Of a DNA stretch of 64,000 bases, positions 8,731 through 16,816 are shown piece after piece; the first letter of the stretch is position 1, and each line of letters begins with the position of its first letter. The stretch is from Chelatococcus sambhunathii (GTDB lineage: Bacteria; Pseudomonadota; Alphaproteobacteria; Rhizobiales; Methylopilaceae). The DNA is taken from positions 41,474 through 105,473 of the forward strand of contig JADBEO010000012.1 of NCBI GenBank assembly GCA_031316315.1, given 5' to 3'. Below the pieces are notes generated by a model that had not been told where the DNA came from, did no database searches, and saw nothing but the letters and a program-made list of their open reading frames with translations. A program made the translations under genes and the position numbers.

Positions 8731-9597
8731 ATGCCTGCTCCCGCTGTCGTGACCACAGTTGAAGCCCTGCGCGCTGTCGTCGACGGCTGGCGGCGTGATG
8801 GAGAGCGCGTCGCGCTCGTGCCGACGATGGGCGCGCTCCACGCCGGCCATCTCGCGCTGGTCGCGGAAGCGCGGCGCGCCGCGACGCGGACAGTCGTTTC
8901 GATCTTCGTGAACCCGACGCAGTTCGCCCCGCACGAGGATCTCGCGACCTATCCGCGGAACCTCGAGAGCGACCTTGCGGCGTTGGCGCCGACGGGCGCC
9001 GATCTCGTCTTCGCGCCTGACGTCGGCGAGATGTATCCCGAGGGCGCCTCGACGGTGGTGACCGTCGGCGGACCGTCCGAAGGGCTGGAGAGCGTCGCGC
9101 GGCCTCATTTCTTCGCGGGCGTCGCGACGGTCGTCGCGAAACTCCTGATCCAATGCGCGGCCGACGTCGCCGTGTTTGGCGAGAAGGACTTCCAGCAACT
9201 CGCCGTGGTTCGGCGAATGGCGCGCGACCTCTCGATCCCGACAACCATCCTGGGCGTTCCGACGATCCGCGAGCCGAGCGGTCTCGCGATGTCGTCGCGC
9301 AACGCCTATCTGTCGGACGAAGAGCGGGCGCGCGCCGCCGGTCTCCATGCGGCGCTCGCGAGGGCCGCCGAGGCGATCGGATCCGGCCAAGCCCCCGCGG
9401 ACGCTTTGACGCGGGCGACCGCCCAGATCGAAGCGTCGGGTTTTACATTGGACTACGTGGAACTGCGTGACGCCGAGACGCTCCAGGCGTTCGAGCCACG
9501 CTCCGGGCGGCCGGGGAGGCTGCTGGCGGCGGCGCGGATCGCCGGAGTGCGGTTGATCGACAACGTTCCGGTCACGATCTCGCCGGATCACGCGTGA
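8731..9597 (+). CDS. panC: Pantothenate synthetase
   Basis: Condenses pantoate with beta-alanine at the cost of ATP to AMP, the last step of pantothenate synthesis for coenzyme A. The 288-aa product has the family signatures: PTMGALHAGHLALV with the HxGH motif, VVSIFVNPTQF, GEKDFQQL, and SSRNAYLS for the KMSKS-like ATP loop. Length is normal. ATG 8731 starts at the conserved region; the frame runs open to 8704 without further homology. panB is not adjacent here. It is divergent from the J-domain gene. Confidence 0.95.
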   Translation: MPAPAVVTTVEALRAVVDGWRRDGERVALVPTMGALHAGHLALVAEARRAATRTVVSIFVNPTQFAPHEDLATYPRNLESDLAALAPTGADLVFAPDVGEMYPEGASTVVTVGGPSEGLESVARPHFFAGVATVVAKLLIQCAADVAVFGEKDFQQLAVVRRMARDLSIPTTILGVPTIREPSGLAMSSRNAYLSDEERARAAGLHAALARAAEAIGSGQAPADALTRATAQIEASGFTLDYVELRDAETLQAFEPRSGRPGRLLAAARIAGVRLIDNVPVTISPDHA

Positions 9598-9680
9598 AGA
9601 CGGGCCTTTTGTATTAAGATGTGAAACAATTGGTGAGTTCGGCGCGTTCGCCGAGCGACCGCACAGGAACTGGAACTGCC

Positions 9681-10217
9681 ATGGCGACCGCCGCCGTCCG
9701 TTTTTCCCCGCTCTCCGCCCCGGCCCGGACCAAGGCCTCGCCCCGGGCGCGCAAGTCGATGGTGATCGGCGCGCGCGAGGCGATGAAGCTTTCCCGGGCC
9801 AAGCAGGCCGTGTTCATCGATCTCCGAAACTGGGAGATTGTTGACCAGACCGGCTGGATCGAAGGCTCGTTCCACTGCCCGCCCGGCGAGTTTTCGAACA
9901 TCGTCTCCCCGACGAGCGCGCTGCACGCGCGTCTGTTCGAGCCAGGCAAGACCTTCATTTTCTACGGCGGCCCGGACTGCGCGCCGCTGGCTTCGGCCAA
10001 GCGCGCGAAGGAACTCGGGCTGGAGAAGGCGCTGGCGTTACGTGGCGGCCTGAAGGCTTGGCGTGCCGCTGGCGGGCGGATTTCCGGCCATCCGAACAGC
10101 CCGTTCCCTGTGCTTCGCGCCTCGTTTGGGATCGCGAGCCACTTCGCTCGGCGGCGCTTGCTCGCCTGGTGGCGCGGAGAGCGCGCCCGGAGCCGCGGGA
10201 AGCTCGAGCGCGCCTGA
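9681..10217 (+). CDS. Rhodanese-like domain protein lacking the catalytic cysteine
   Basis: 178-aa protein with a single rhodanese fold: VFIDLRNWEIVDQTGWIEGSFHCPPGEF, then FIFYGGPDCAP, and GLKAWRAAGG near the end. Where the downstream paralog has FYCASGWRS, this one has FYGGPDCAP, so glycine replaces the sulfur-carrying cysteine and the active loop is altered. It is probably not a sulfurtransferase; a binding or regulatory role is inference. A nearby shifted cysteine could be reactive, which cannot be excluded. ATG 9681 has AGGAACTGGAA upstream. It is 23 bases before an intact rhodanese gene and likely in the same operon, probably a duplication. Confidence 0.82.
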   Translation: MATAAVRFSPLSAPARTKASPRARKSMVIGAREAMKLSRAKQAVFIDLRNWEIVDQTGWIEGSFHCPPGEFSNIVSPTSALHARLFEPGKTFIFYGGPDCAPLASAKRAKELGLEKALALRGGLKAWRAAGGRISGHPNSPFPVLRASFGIASHFARRRLLAWWRGERARSRGKLERA

Positions 10218-10240
10218 TCGACCGGGGAAGCCTCGACGCC

Positions 10241-10648
10241 ATGGGCCAGACCATCGTTGTCGGCTACCGCAAGCTGCTCGACGACGCGGACGCGCGGGTC
10301 GCAAGCGTCGATGCGGCCAAGGCCGTTTCAATGATCGGCGAGGACGACGTCGTTTTCGTCGATCTCCGGGACCCACGCGAGCTTGAGCGCGACGGCAAGA
10401 TTCCGGGCGCGTTCCACTGTCCGCGCGGCATGCTCGAGTTCTGGATCGATCCAGACAGCCCCTATCACAAGCCGACCTTCGCGGCGGACAAGCGCTTCGT
10501 CTTCTACTGCGCGAGCGGCTGGCGCTCCGCATTGGCGGCCGACACGGCGCAGACCATGGGGCTGAAGCCGGTCGCGCATCTCGCGGGCGGCTTCAAGGCG
10601 TGGAAGGACGCTGGCGGTCCCGTCGAGGCCGTAGATCGTAAGGCGTGA
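10241..10648 (+). CDS. Rhodanese-like sulfurtransferase
   Basis: 135-aa single-domain rhodanese with VVFVDLRDPRELERDGKIPGAFHCPRG, the active loop YCASGWRS (Cys followed by the Arg/Ser of the CxxxxR loop) and HLAGGFKAWKDAGG at the end. It should carry a cysteine persulfide and transfer sulfane sulfur in the cytoplasm; the acceptor is unknown. ATG 10241 has GGGGAAG about ten bases upstream. The insertion EFWIDPDSPYHKP before the active loop is a feature of a subgroup common in Rhizobiales. It follows the degenerate paralog. Confidence 0.9.
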   Translation: MGQTIVVGYRKLLDDADARVASVDAAKAVSMIGEDDVVFVDLRDPRELERDGKIPGAFHCPRGMLEFWIDPDSPYHKPTFAADKRFVFYCASGWRSALAADTAQTMGLKPVAHLAGGFKAWKDAGGPVEAVDRKA

Positions 10649-10697
10649 AGCGGCCGATCAACGACCGTCGCTGCGCTCCGCGCGCAAAAGCGAGAAA

Positions 10698-12374
10698 TTA
10701 CTCGCCGTCCTGCGTCAGCGCATGTCCGTCGAGTTCGTAGACGCGCGGCGTGTACATCCACAACCGCCCGTCCGTCCGCGTAAACACGCGGGTCTTGGAG
10801 GATCCGACGACGATCATCGTCCGCATGTCCACCACAGCTGGATCGAGTTCGCCCAGGGTGATCACCGAGACGCTCTCACCGCTCCGCCCGACGCTGCGGG
10901 CGAGCGCGACCGGCGTTCCGGGCGCGCGGTGGCGGCGGATGATCTCCACGGCGTCGACGAGCTGCTTGCGCCGGCGCAGCGACGCCGGATTGTAGAGGGC
11001 GAGCGCGAAGTCGGCTCCTGCGGCGGCGTCGAGGCGCACCGCGATCGTCTCCCACGGCTTGAGAAGGTCCGACAGCGAGATCACCGCGAAGTCGTGCCCG
11101 AGCGGCGCGCCGAGGCGCGACGCCACGGCCTGCATCGCGGAAATGCCGGGCGTCACCTCGATGGCGACGCTCGGCCAGCGCGCAGGCTCCGCGGCCGCCG
11201 CCTCCATCACCGCAGCCGCCATGCCGAAGACGCCGCTGTCGCCCGACGAGACGACCGCGACCTCCCTGCCCTGCGCTGCGAGGGCGAGCGCGGCGCGCGC
11301 GCGCTCGATCTCGACCCGGTTGTCGGAGCCGTGCCGGCGCTGGCCCGGACGCTCCGGCGTCATGGCGAGATAGCCTTCATAGCCGACGAGGTCGTCCGCG
11401 CGGTCGAGCGCCGCCGCGGCCTCCGGCGCGAGCCAACCCTTGGCGCCCGGCCCGAGGCCGACGACCGTCACCCGTCCCGGCGCGCGGCCGAAATCGCCGG
11501 CGAAGACCGGCGACGCGAACCGGCGCAGCCTGAAACCGGCTTCCTGGAGGATCTCTTCGCCATCCGCGATCTTGTGGTCGAGCAGCCGCAGCGGCAGGGC
11601 GCGCTCGGCGAGCATCGCGCGGAAGCGATGATCGACCGGCGCGCCCTCGGGCGCGGTCGCGAAGGCGAGCGATTGCGGCACGATGCCGAGCTTTTCGAGC
11701 GCGTCGTCCAGCCGCTCGATCGTTTGGGGATCCGCGCGATCGAACTCGGCGACGATGATCTTCGGATGGTAGAGCAGGCCGCCGGCGGGCGGCTCCCCTG
11801 CCATTTCCGAGACCCGCAGCACGACCGCGCCATCCTCGGCGAGCGGTAGATCGCTGGAAGCGAGCCAGGGCGCGTCGCCTTCGATCCGCGCCGAGGCGCC
11901 GGCGAGCAGGTCGGACGTCGCCGTCTTGGCGGATTCGGGATTTGCGAGCGCGTATCCGGGCGGCGGCGACTCCAGCACCAGTCCGAAACGGCGCGCGCCA
12001 GCCCCCGTGATCGCCGCCGTCGCGTTTAGCGCCGCGGCCAGGCGGCGAGCGAGCGCGTCGCCTCCCGTCAGGCCACCGAGCAGCGGCACGACGATCTCGC
12101 CGTCGTCGGACAAAGCGAGGACCGGCGGTTCGGCGCGCTTGTCCTTCAGGAGCGGGGCGAGCAGCCGGATCAGGATGCCGGCGGCGCAGATTCCCAGGAT
12201 CGGCCGACCCGCGCGGAACAGATCCGCCGTCTGAGCGGCCGCGTCCCCGAAGGTCTGATCGAGATTTTCAGCGCGGCCTTCGAGGCCGAAGGTCTCGCCG
12301 TCGATCAGGGCCGCGACGCGTGTCGCGAGCTCCGCGCCGGCGGCGTTGAAGGCGAGGATGGCGGGTCGCGTCAC
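10698..12374 (-). CDS. cobJ: CbiG-CobJ fusion: precorrin-3B C17-methyltransferase with N-terminal CbiG-like domain
   Basis: 558-aa fusion. Residues about 301-558 are a SAM-dependent tetrapyrrole methylase: VTVVGLGPGAKGWLAPEA at the start, SSGDSGVFGMA, VEVTPGISAMQA-like text and ALYNPAS, typical of CobJ, which methylates C17 and contracts the ring. Residues 1-300 match the CbiG family (GICAAGILIRLLAPLL, SDDGEIVVPLLGGLTGG, then the CobE/CbiG C-terminal-like part), whose anaerobic members open the delta-lactone. The fusion is known in several Rhizobiales with the oxygen-dependent pathway. GTG 12374 overlaps the cobI stop as GTGA. It is the last gene of the cobGHIJ operon. Confidence 0.93.
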   Translation of the reverse strand: MTRPAILAFNAAGAELATRVAALIDGETFGLEGRAENLDQTFGDAAAQTADLFRAGRPILGICAAGILIRLLAPLLKDKRAEPPVLALSDDGEIVVPLLGGLTGGDALARRLAAALNATAAITGAGARRFGLVLESPPPGYALANPESAKTATSDLLAGASARIEGDAPWLASSDLPLAEDGAVVLRVSEMAGEPPAGGLLYHPKIIVAEFDRADPQTIERLDDALEKLGIVPQSLAFATAPEGAPVDHRFRAMLAERALPLRLLDHKIADGEEILQEAGFRLRRFASPVFAGDFGRAPGRVTVVGLGPGAKGWLAPEAAAALDRADDLVGYEGYLAMTPERPGQRRHGSDNRVEIERARAALALAAQGREVAVVSSGDSGVFGMAAAVMEAAAAEPARWPSVAIEVTPGISAMQAVASRLGAPLGHDFAVISLSDLLKPWETIAVRLDAAAGADFALALYNPASLRRRKQLVDAVEIIRRHRAPGTPVALARSVGRSGESVSVITLGELDPAVVDMRTMIVVGSSKTRVFTRTDGRLWMYTPRVYELDGHALTQDGE

Positions 12375-13096
12375 GGCCGCTCGGGCCCCGGCACGACGAT
12401 GATCGAGAAGTACGGCACCGTCGCCGCGTCGACTTCCGCGGCCGGCATCACGCGCTCCCCGGACTGGCTCGCGCGCTCGACATAGAAGGCGCGCTCCAGC
12501 GCCCCGGCTTCCGCGAGCGCGTCCCGCACCCTGGCGAAGGTGCGGCCGAGCTTCATGACCACCGCCGCGTCGGCCGCGCGGATGCGGCGCACGAGTTCTT
12601 CCGGCGCGAGGGTTCCCGGGATCACCGTCACGGTGTCCTTGCGCAGGCACAGCGGCACGCCGAGCGCCACCGGTCCGGCCATTACGGACGAGACGCCGGG
12701 CGTCACGGTCGTCTCGTAGCGGTCCTTCAGACGGTCATGCCAGTAGATGAAGGAGCCGTAGAAAAAGGGGTCTCCTTCGCAGAGCACGCAGACGTTCTTG
12801 CCGGCGTCGAGCTTCGCGGCGATCTCGGCGGCGCTGCGATCGTAGAAGTCGCGCATCACCTGCGGATAGCTCGGCAGGTCCGCCGCCGGGCTCGCCGTCA
12901 CCGGATAGACCAGCGGAAGCAGCTCCTGATCGTCGCGGATGTGCGGCCGCGCTGCAGCGAGCGCGACGCCGTTGCCCGCCTTCGCAGCCGGATAGGCGAC
13001 GACGTCGGCCTCCCCGATCAGCCGAACCGCCTTCAGCGTAAGGAGCTCCGGATCGCCCGGTCCGACGCCGACCCCGGAGAAGCGCCCCGCCGTCAT
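12371..13096 (-). CDS. cobI: Precorrin-2 C20-methyltransferase
   Basis: SAM-dependent methylase of 241 aa that adds the C20 methyl group to precorrin-2. The fold shows [20 protein letters not shown] at the N-terminus, [18 protein letters not shown] for the GDP-type loop, [19 protein letters not shown] and VVMKLGR, all typical of CobI/CbiL. ATG 13096 overlaps the cobH stop by four bases and the cobI stop overlaps the cobJ start, so cobH-I-J are translationally coupled. Confidence 0.95.
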   Translation of the reverse strand: MTAGRFSGVGVGPGDPELLTLKAVRLIGEADVVAYPAAKAGNGVALAAARPHIRDDQELLPLVYPVTASPAADLPSYPQVMRDFYDRSAAEIAAKLDAGKNVCVLCEGDPFFYGSFIYWHDRLKDRYETTVTPGVSSVMAGPVALGVPLCLRKDTVTVIPGTLAPEELVRRIRAADAAVVMKLGRTFARVRDALAEAGALERAFYVERASQSGERVMPAAEVDAATVPYFSIIVVPGPERP

Positions 13097-13722
13097 TCGC
13101 GCTCGCTTGCGGCGGCGTTGATCGCCGCCACCGCCATGGCGCTGCCGCCGCGCCGGCCGAGCAGGGTGAGGAACGGGACGCCGCGCGGGTCGCGCGCGAG
13201 CTCTTCCTTGGACTCCGCCGCGCCGATGAAGCCGACCGGCAGGCCGAAGATCGCGGCCGGCTTCGGCCACCCCGCGTCCAGCCGCTCCAGCAGATGGAAC
13301 AGGGTCGTCGGCGCGTTTCCAATGGCGACCACCGCTCCCTCGAGCCTGTCGCGCCAGAGCTCGACGGCCGCCGCCGAGCGCGTCGTGCCGAGGCGCTCCG
13401 CAAGACCGGCGGTCTCCGGCGCGTCGAGCGTGCAGAGAATCTCGTTGCCGGCGGGCAGGCGCGAGCGTGTGACGCCCGAGGCGACCATCTTGGCGTCGCA
13501 CAGAATCGGCGCGCCGGCCCTGAGAGCGGCGTTCGCGGACGCGACGACATCCGGCGAAAACCGGACCTCGGCGGCGAGGTCGGTCATCCCGCAGGCATGG
13601 ATCATCCGGACGACCACCCGGGCCACGTCGTCCGGCAGGTCGTCGAGGGCCGCCTCCGCGCGGATCGTCGCGAATGATCTGCGATAGATCTCCGCGCCGT
13701 CCTTCACATAGTCCATCAGCAT
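13093..13722 (-). CDS. cobH: Precorrin-8X methylmutase
   Basis: Moves the C11 methyl group to C12 to give hydrogenobyrinic acid. The 209-aa product has the family features: [32 protein letters not shown] with the catalytic His, [27 protein letters not shown] and [17 protein letters not shown] 13722 is chosen over 13716 because AAGGA is placed five bases upstream. It is 76 bases after cobG and overlaps cobI. Confidence 0.96.
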   Translation of the reverse strand: MLMDYVKDGAEIYRRSFATIRAEAALDDLPDDVARVVVRMIHACGMTDLAAEVRFSPDVVASANAALRAGAPILCDAKMVASGVTRSRLPAGNEILCTLDAPETAGLAERLGTTRSAAAVELWRDRLEGAVVAIGNAPTTLFHLLERLDAGWPKPAAIFGLPVGFIGAAESKEELARDPRGVPFLTLLGRRGGSAMAVAAINAAASERE

Positions 13723-13798
13723 TCGGGTTCCTTGAAACGCGTCAGCCTTGTGACGGGGCGGCAGGCCGCGCGCAAGACGTTCTTTCGGGAACCGCGCT

Positions 13799-15034
13799 TC
13801 AGTCGGCGAGCTGGGCCAGCACAGCCGCCGGGCCAGCGCTTTCGAGCCTGTCGAGCGCTGGCCCCGGCCGGCGCGGCGCGCCGCCGGCGTGAACGGTCCA
13901 GCCGGACCGCTCCGACGCGCCAAGAAGCAGCAGGTCCGCAGGCGCCGATCCGGCGCAGCCCTTGGGACAGGCGGACAAATGCACGCGCCTTCGCCCCTCC
14001 GGCAGCCGGCCGGGCTCCGCCGCGGCGAGCGCGAGAAGCGCCGCGCCAAGCGCCCTGGCGGGCTCCCGGGCCCTCTCGCAGGCCGGCGCGCCGGAGCAGG
14101 CGACGACCGAGAGCCGGTCGGCGACCGCGACCGGAACAAAGCCGGCGGCCTCGCTTGCGGCAAGGACGCGCGCCGCGCGCTCCGGCCGCACGCGGGGCAG
14201 AACTACGGCGGACCACGGCGCAAGGATCATGCGGCCCCGCCCCTCGGTTTCGGCGACGTCCGCCAGAAAGCGCAGCATTCCGGCGTCAAGCCTGCCGACC
14301 GGCGCGGGGATTGAGATCGCGACGGCCCCGCCGCTCGGGAACATGGCGCCGTGACGCGGCCGCAGAGGCGCGGCGGCGGCGCCCGCCGCTCCGGCCGGAC
14401 CCCGCTCGGATCCCAGCGCGGCGCGCATCGCCGTCTCAGGAATTCCGGTCGCCCGTGCGTCGGGACCGACATCGGCGGCGCAGGCCGCTACAGCGAGCGC
14501 GGCGGAGAGCGCATCTTCCTCGCTCAGGGCCAACGAAGCGAGGCCGGCCGCCGAGACCACGATCCCCTGCCCTGTCGCCAGCAACGTGACGTCGGACGGA
14601 GTGGCGGCGACGCCGCTTTCGCCGCCGCCGTCCAGAACGAAGCAGAACTTCGGCGACAGGCGCCCGATCCACGCGGCGCCGATCAAGGCTTCGTCGAGCG
14701 CTTGGGCGAGCGGCCGAAGATCTCGCGCCTCGCGCGGGTCCAGCCCCGAGAACGGATCGAGCAGGATGTTTCGGCGCCGGTCGGCCTCTCCGTGGAAGGC
14801 GAAGGCGGCAGCCGACAACTGCTCGGCGAGATCCCCACCTGCGTCGCGGGAAAGACCCCGAATCTGGAGGTTCGCCCTATTCGTCAGGTCTACGAGGCCG
14901 GAGCCAAGCGCCTCGGCGGCGTCTGCGACGGCCCGCGCCTGCGCCGCCGACAGCAGCCCGCCGGGCACGCGCAGCCGCGCGAGGCCGCCGTCGGCCATCT
15001 GCGCGAGGTGAAGCAAGCCTGGGCAATCCGCCAT
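13799..15034 (-). CDS. cobG: Precorrin-3B synthase CobG
   Basis: 411-aa protein of the sulfite/nitrite reductase-like fold. CobG uses O2 to form the gamma-lactone of precorrin-3B, which marks the aerobic cobalamin route. The N-terminal half has [13 protein letters not shown]; the C-terminal half has the 4Fe-4S ligands as C-x5-C (CSGAPAC) and C-x3-C (CPKGC). ATG 15034 gives the usual start MADCPGLLH; the frame is open to 15091. It heads cobG-H-I-J on the minus strand. I looked for a B12 box in the 150 bases upstream and saw none, so riboswitch control is not supported here. Confidence 0.92.
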   Translation of the reverse strand: MADCPGLLHLAQMADGGLARLRVPGGLLSAAQARAVADAAEALGSGLVDLTNRANLQIRGLSRDAGGDLAEQLSAAAFAFHGEADRRRNILLDPFSGLDPREARDLRPLAQALDEALIGAAWIGRLSPKFCFVLDGGGESGVAATPSDVTLLATGQGIVVSAAGLASLALSEEDALSAALAVAACAADVGPDARATGIPETAMRAALGSERGPAGAAGAAAAPLRPRHGAMFPSGGAVAISIPAPVGRLDAGMLRFLADVAETEGRGRMILAPWSAVVLPRVRPERAARVLAASEAAGFVPVAVADRLSVVACSGAPACERAREPARALGAALLALAAAEPGRLPEGRRRVHLSACPKGCAGSAPADLLLLGASERSGWTVHAGGAPRRPGPALDRLESAGPAAVLAQLAD

Positions 15035-15099
15035 GCGCCTGTCGTCGCGCCTCGCGCACAAAAGCGCAAGGCGCTGGACGCTGCGCTGCAAAATCGGGC

Positions 15100-15125
15100 G
15101 GAACCCCGAGCGGCGCCATTACGTT
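15100..15125 (+). promoter_or_regulatory. Sigma-EcfG-type promoter (GGAAC-N17-CGTT)
   Basis: GGAAC at 15100-15104 and CGTT at 15122-15125 are separated by 17 bases, an exact match to the alphaproteobacterial general-stress sigma factor consensus. It lies 57 bases upstream of the membrane protein at 15182, and overlaps the 5' side of divergent cobG. Confidence 0.75.
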
Positions 15126-15181
15126 GTACGGCGGAATGCGGGGATTTATCTCCAGCCAATCACTCACGCGAGGAGTTCATC

Positions 15182-15631
15182 ATGGCGCAGAGCAGAGCGA
15201 GCGAGATCGCCGGCACGGCGCAGAGCAGAGCGAGCGGAGCAGCCCGCGCGGCGCAAAACACGGCGAGCGGAGTGGCCGGCGACGCGGCTTCGCAGATGAG
15301 CGAACTCAGGTCGACAATCGCAGATCTCAGCGAGCAGGTCGCCAGCATCACCGCGACGCGCACGCGCGACGCCCGACGGCAGGCGCGCGCGGCCGCCCGG
15401 TCGATCCGCGCAAGCGGCGGCCAGCTTTACAGCGACGGCGCCGAGGCGCTTAGCGCAGCTGGAGACGCAGCGCTTTATTACGGCCGCCGCGCCGGCTACC
15501 TCGCGAAGCGGAATCCCGGGCTTTCGGCGCTTGGCGTCCTGGTCGGCGTCGGCATCGTCGCCGCGATCGTCTATGCGGCGAGCCGCGAGGAAGAGCCGCG
15601 CTGGTACGAGCGCCCGCGCAGCTGGTTCTGA
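15182..15631 (+). CDS. DUF883/ElaB-like membrane-anchored stress protein
   Basis: 149-aa protein with an Ala/Ser/Arg-rich N-terminus carrying short repeats (AQSRASEIAG, AQSRASGAAR, AQNTASGVAG), a coiled-coil-like helix (about 40-70), and one C-terminal membrane helix (LSALGVLVGVGIVAAIVYAA). This is the layout of ElaB/YqjD/DUF883 proteins, which tether to the inner membrane in stress and, in some, bind ribosomes; that function is not shown here. GAGGAG precedes ATG 15182. The exact EcfG-type promoter at 15100 fits general-stress control. A bidirectional terminator follows. Confidence 0.85.
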   Translation: MAQSRASEIAGTAQSRASGAARAAQNTASGVAGDAASQMSELRSTIADLSEQVASITATRTRDARRQARAAARSIRASGGQLYSDGAEALSAAGDAALYYGRRAGYLAKRNPGLSALGVLVGVGIVAAIVYAASREEEPRWYERPRSWF

Positions 15632-15650
15632 CGGCCGCAGGGTTCAAAGC

Positions 15651-15683
15651 AAAAAAGGCGGCGCCTCGCAGCGCCGCCTTTTT
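15651..15683. terminator. Bidirectional intrinsic terminator
   Basis: Stem GGCGGCGC/GCGCCGCC with a CTCGCA loop, flanked by six A on the left and five T on the right, so it can end transcripts from both the DUF883-like gene (plus) and the tricarboxylate-binding protein gene (minus). Confidence 0.92.
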
Positions 15684-15700
15684 CTTTGGACCTCGACGGA

Positions 15701-16669
15701 TCAGTCGACCTGGGCCCCGGACTCCTTCACGATCGGAGTCCACTTGTCGATCTCCTTCTTCGTGAAGTCAGCGAGCTCTTCCGGGCTCGAGCCGACGACG
15801 ACCGCGGTCGCGTCCGCAAGCTTCTGCTTCACGCCCGGATCCTTGAGCGCCTCGACGCCGGCCGCGTGCAGACGGTCGACGATCTCCTTCGGCGTGCCGG
15901 CAGGCCCGTACAGCGCGTTCCAGGAATAGGTCTCGTAACCCTTCAGCGTCTCGTTGATCGCCGGCACGTCGGGCAGGTTCGGCACGCGCTCGGCGGTCGT
16001 CACGCCGAGCGCACGCAGGCGGCCGGCCTTGATGTGCTCGATCGAGGACGGAAGGTTGTCGAACTGGATCGGCACCTGCCCTGCGATCACGTCGACCAGC
16101 GCAGGGCCCGATCCCTTGTACGGGATGTGGACGAGGTCGACGCCCGCGAGCTTCTTGAACAACTCGCCGGAGAGATGCAGCGGCGAGCCGTTGCCGGAGG
16201 AAGCGTAGGAGTACTTGCCGGGGTCCTTCTTCGCTATATCGATCAGCTCCTGCACCGATTTGGCGGGGAAGTTCGGATTGACGGTGAGGACGTTCGGCAG
16301 GTTCACGAGCAGCGAGATCGGCGTGAAGTCCTTGATCGGATCGTAGGAGATCTTCTTGTAGAGCGCGGGGTTCAGCGCCTGCGTCGCGACAGTCGCGTAG
16401 AGGATCGTGTAGCCGTCGGGCGTGGCCTTCGCCACGACGCCGGCGCCGAGACTGCCGCCGGCGCCGCCGCGGTTCTCGACGACCACCTGCTGGCCGAGGA
16501 TGTCGGACATCTTCTGCGCGATGATCCGGGCGCAGAGATCCGTCGAGCCGCCGGGCGCGAATGGCACGATCAGGGTGACTGGCCGTTCGGGATAGGCCGC
16601 CGAGGCGGGGCTCGCCACAGCGGCGAGCGCGAGCGCCGCGAAGCCGGCGCGCAGAAGTTTCTTGAGCAT
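15701..16669 (-). CDS. Tripartite tricarboxylate transporter substrate-binding protein (Bug family)
   Basis: Periplasmic binding protein of about 322 aa with a signal peptide (MLKKLLRAGFAALALAA, cleavage near ASA-AYP) and the Bug pattern: YPERPVTLIVPFAPGGSTD, VVENRGGAGG, HIPYKGSGPALVDVIAGQV and LGVTTAER. Relatives bind carboxylates such as citrate or aromatic acids for the TctAB permease. No tctA or tctB gene is in the window, so this is a solitary binding protein as often seen. ATG 16669 is preferred since GTGAGG is about nine bases upstream; an ATG at 16678 abuts that site. Confidence 0.92.
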   Translation of the reverse strand: MLKKLLRAGFAALALAAVASPASAAYPERPVTLIVPFAPGGSTDLCARIIAQKMSDILGQQVVVENRGGAGGSLGAGVVAKATPDGYTILYATVATQALNPALYKKISYDPIKDFTPISLLVNLPNVLTVNPNFPAKSVQELIDIAKKDPGKYSYASSGNGSPLHLSGELFKKLAGVDLVHIPYKGSGPALVDVIAGQVPIQFDNLPSSIEHIKAGRLRALGVTTAERVPNLPDVPAINETLKGYETYSWNALYGPAGTPKEIVDRLHAAGVEALKDPGVKQKLADATAVVVGSSPEELADFTKKEIDKWTPIVKESGAQVD

Positions 16670-16816
16670 CGAGAGCATCCTCACCGTCTCGGTCGCCCTT
16701 CGCCGGGCGATCTCCTCGTCCGGCGCGATTGGAGGCCGGTCCTAGACATTGGCATGCCGGAAGCGGAGCGTCGACAGGCGCTCAAGCGGCGCCGGACCGG
16801 TTCGGCGCCGAAAGCC

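Noticed and set aside
15035..15181. Cobalamin riboswitch upstream of cobG
   Set aside because: No B12-box-like sequence was seen on the minus strand in the available 150 bases.
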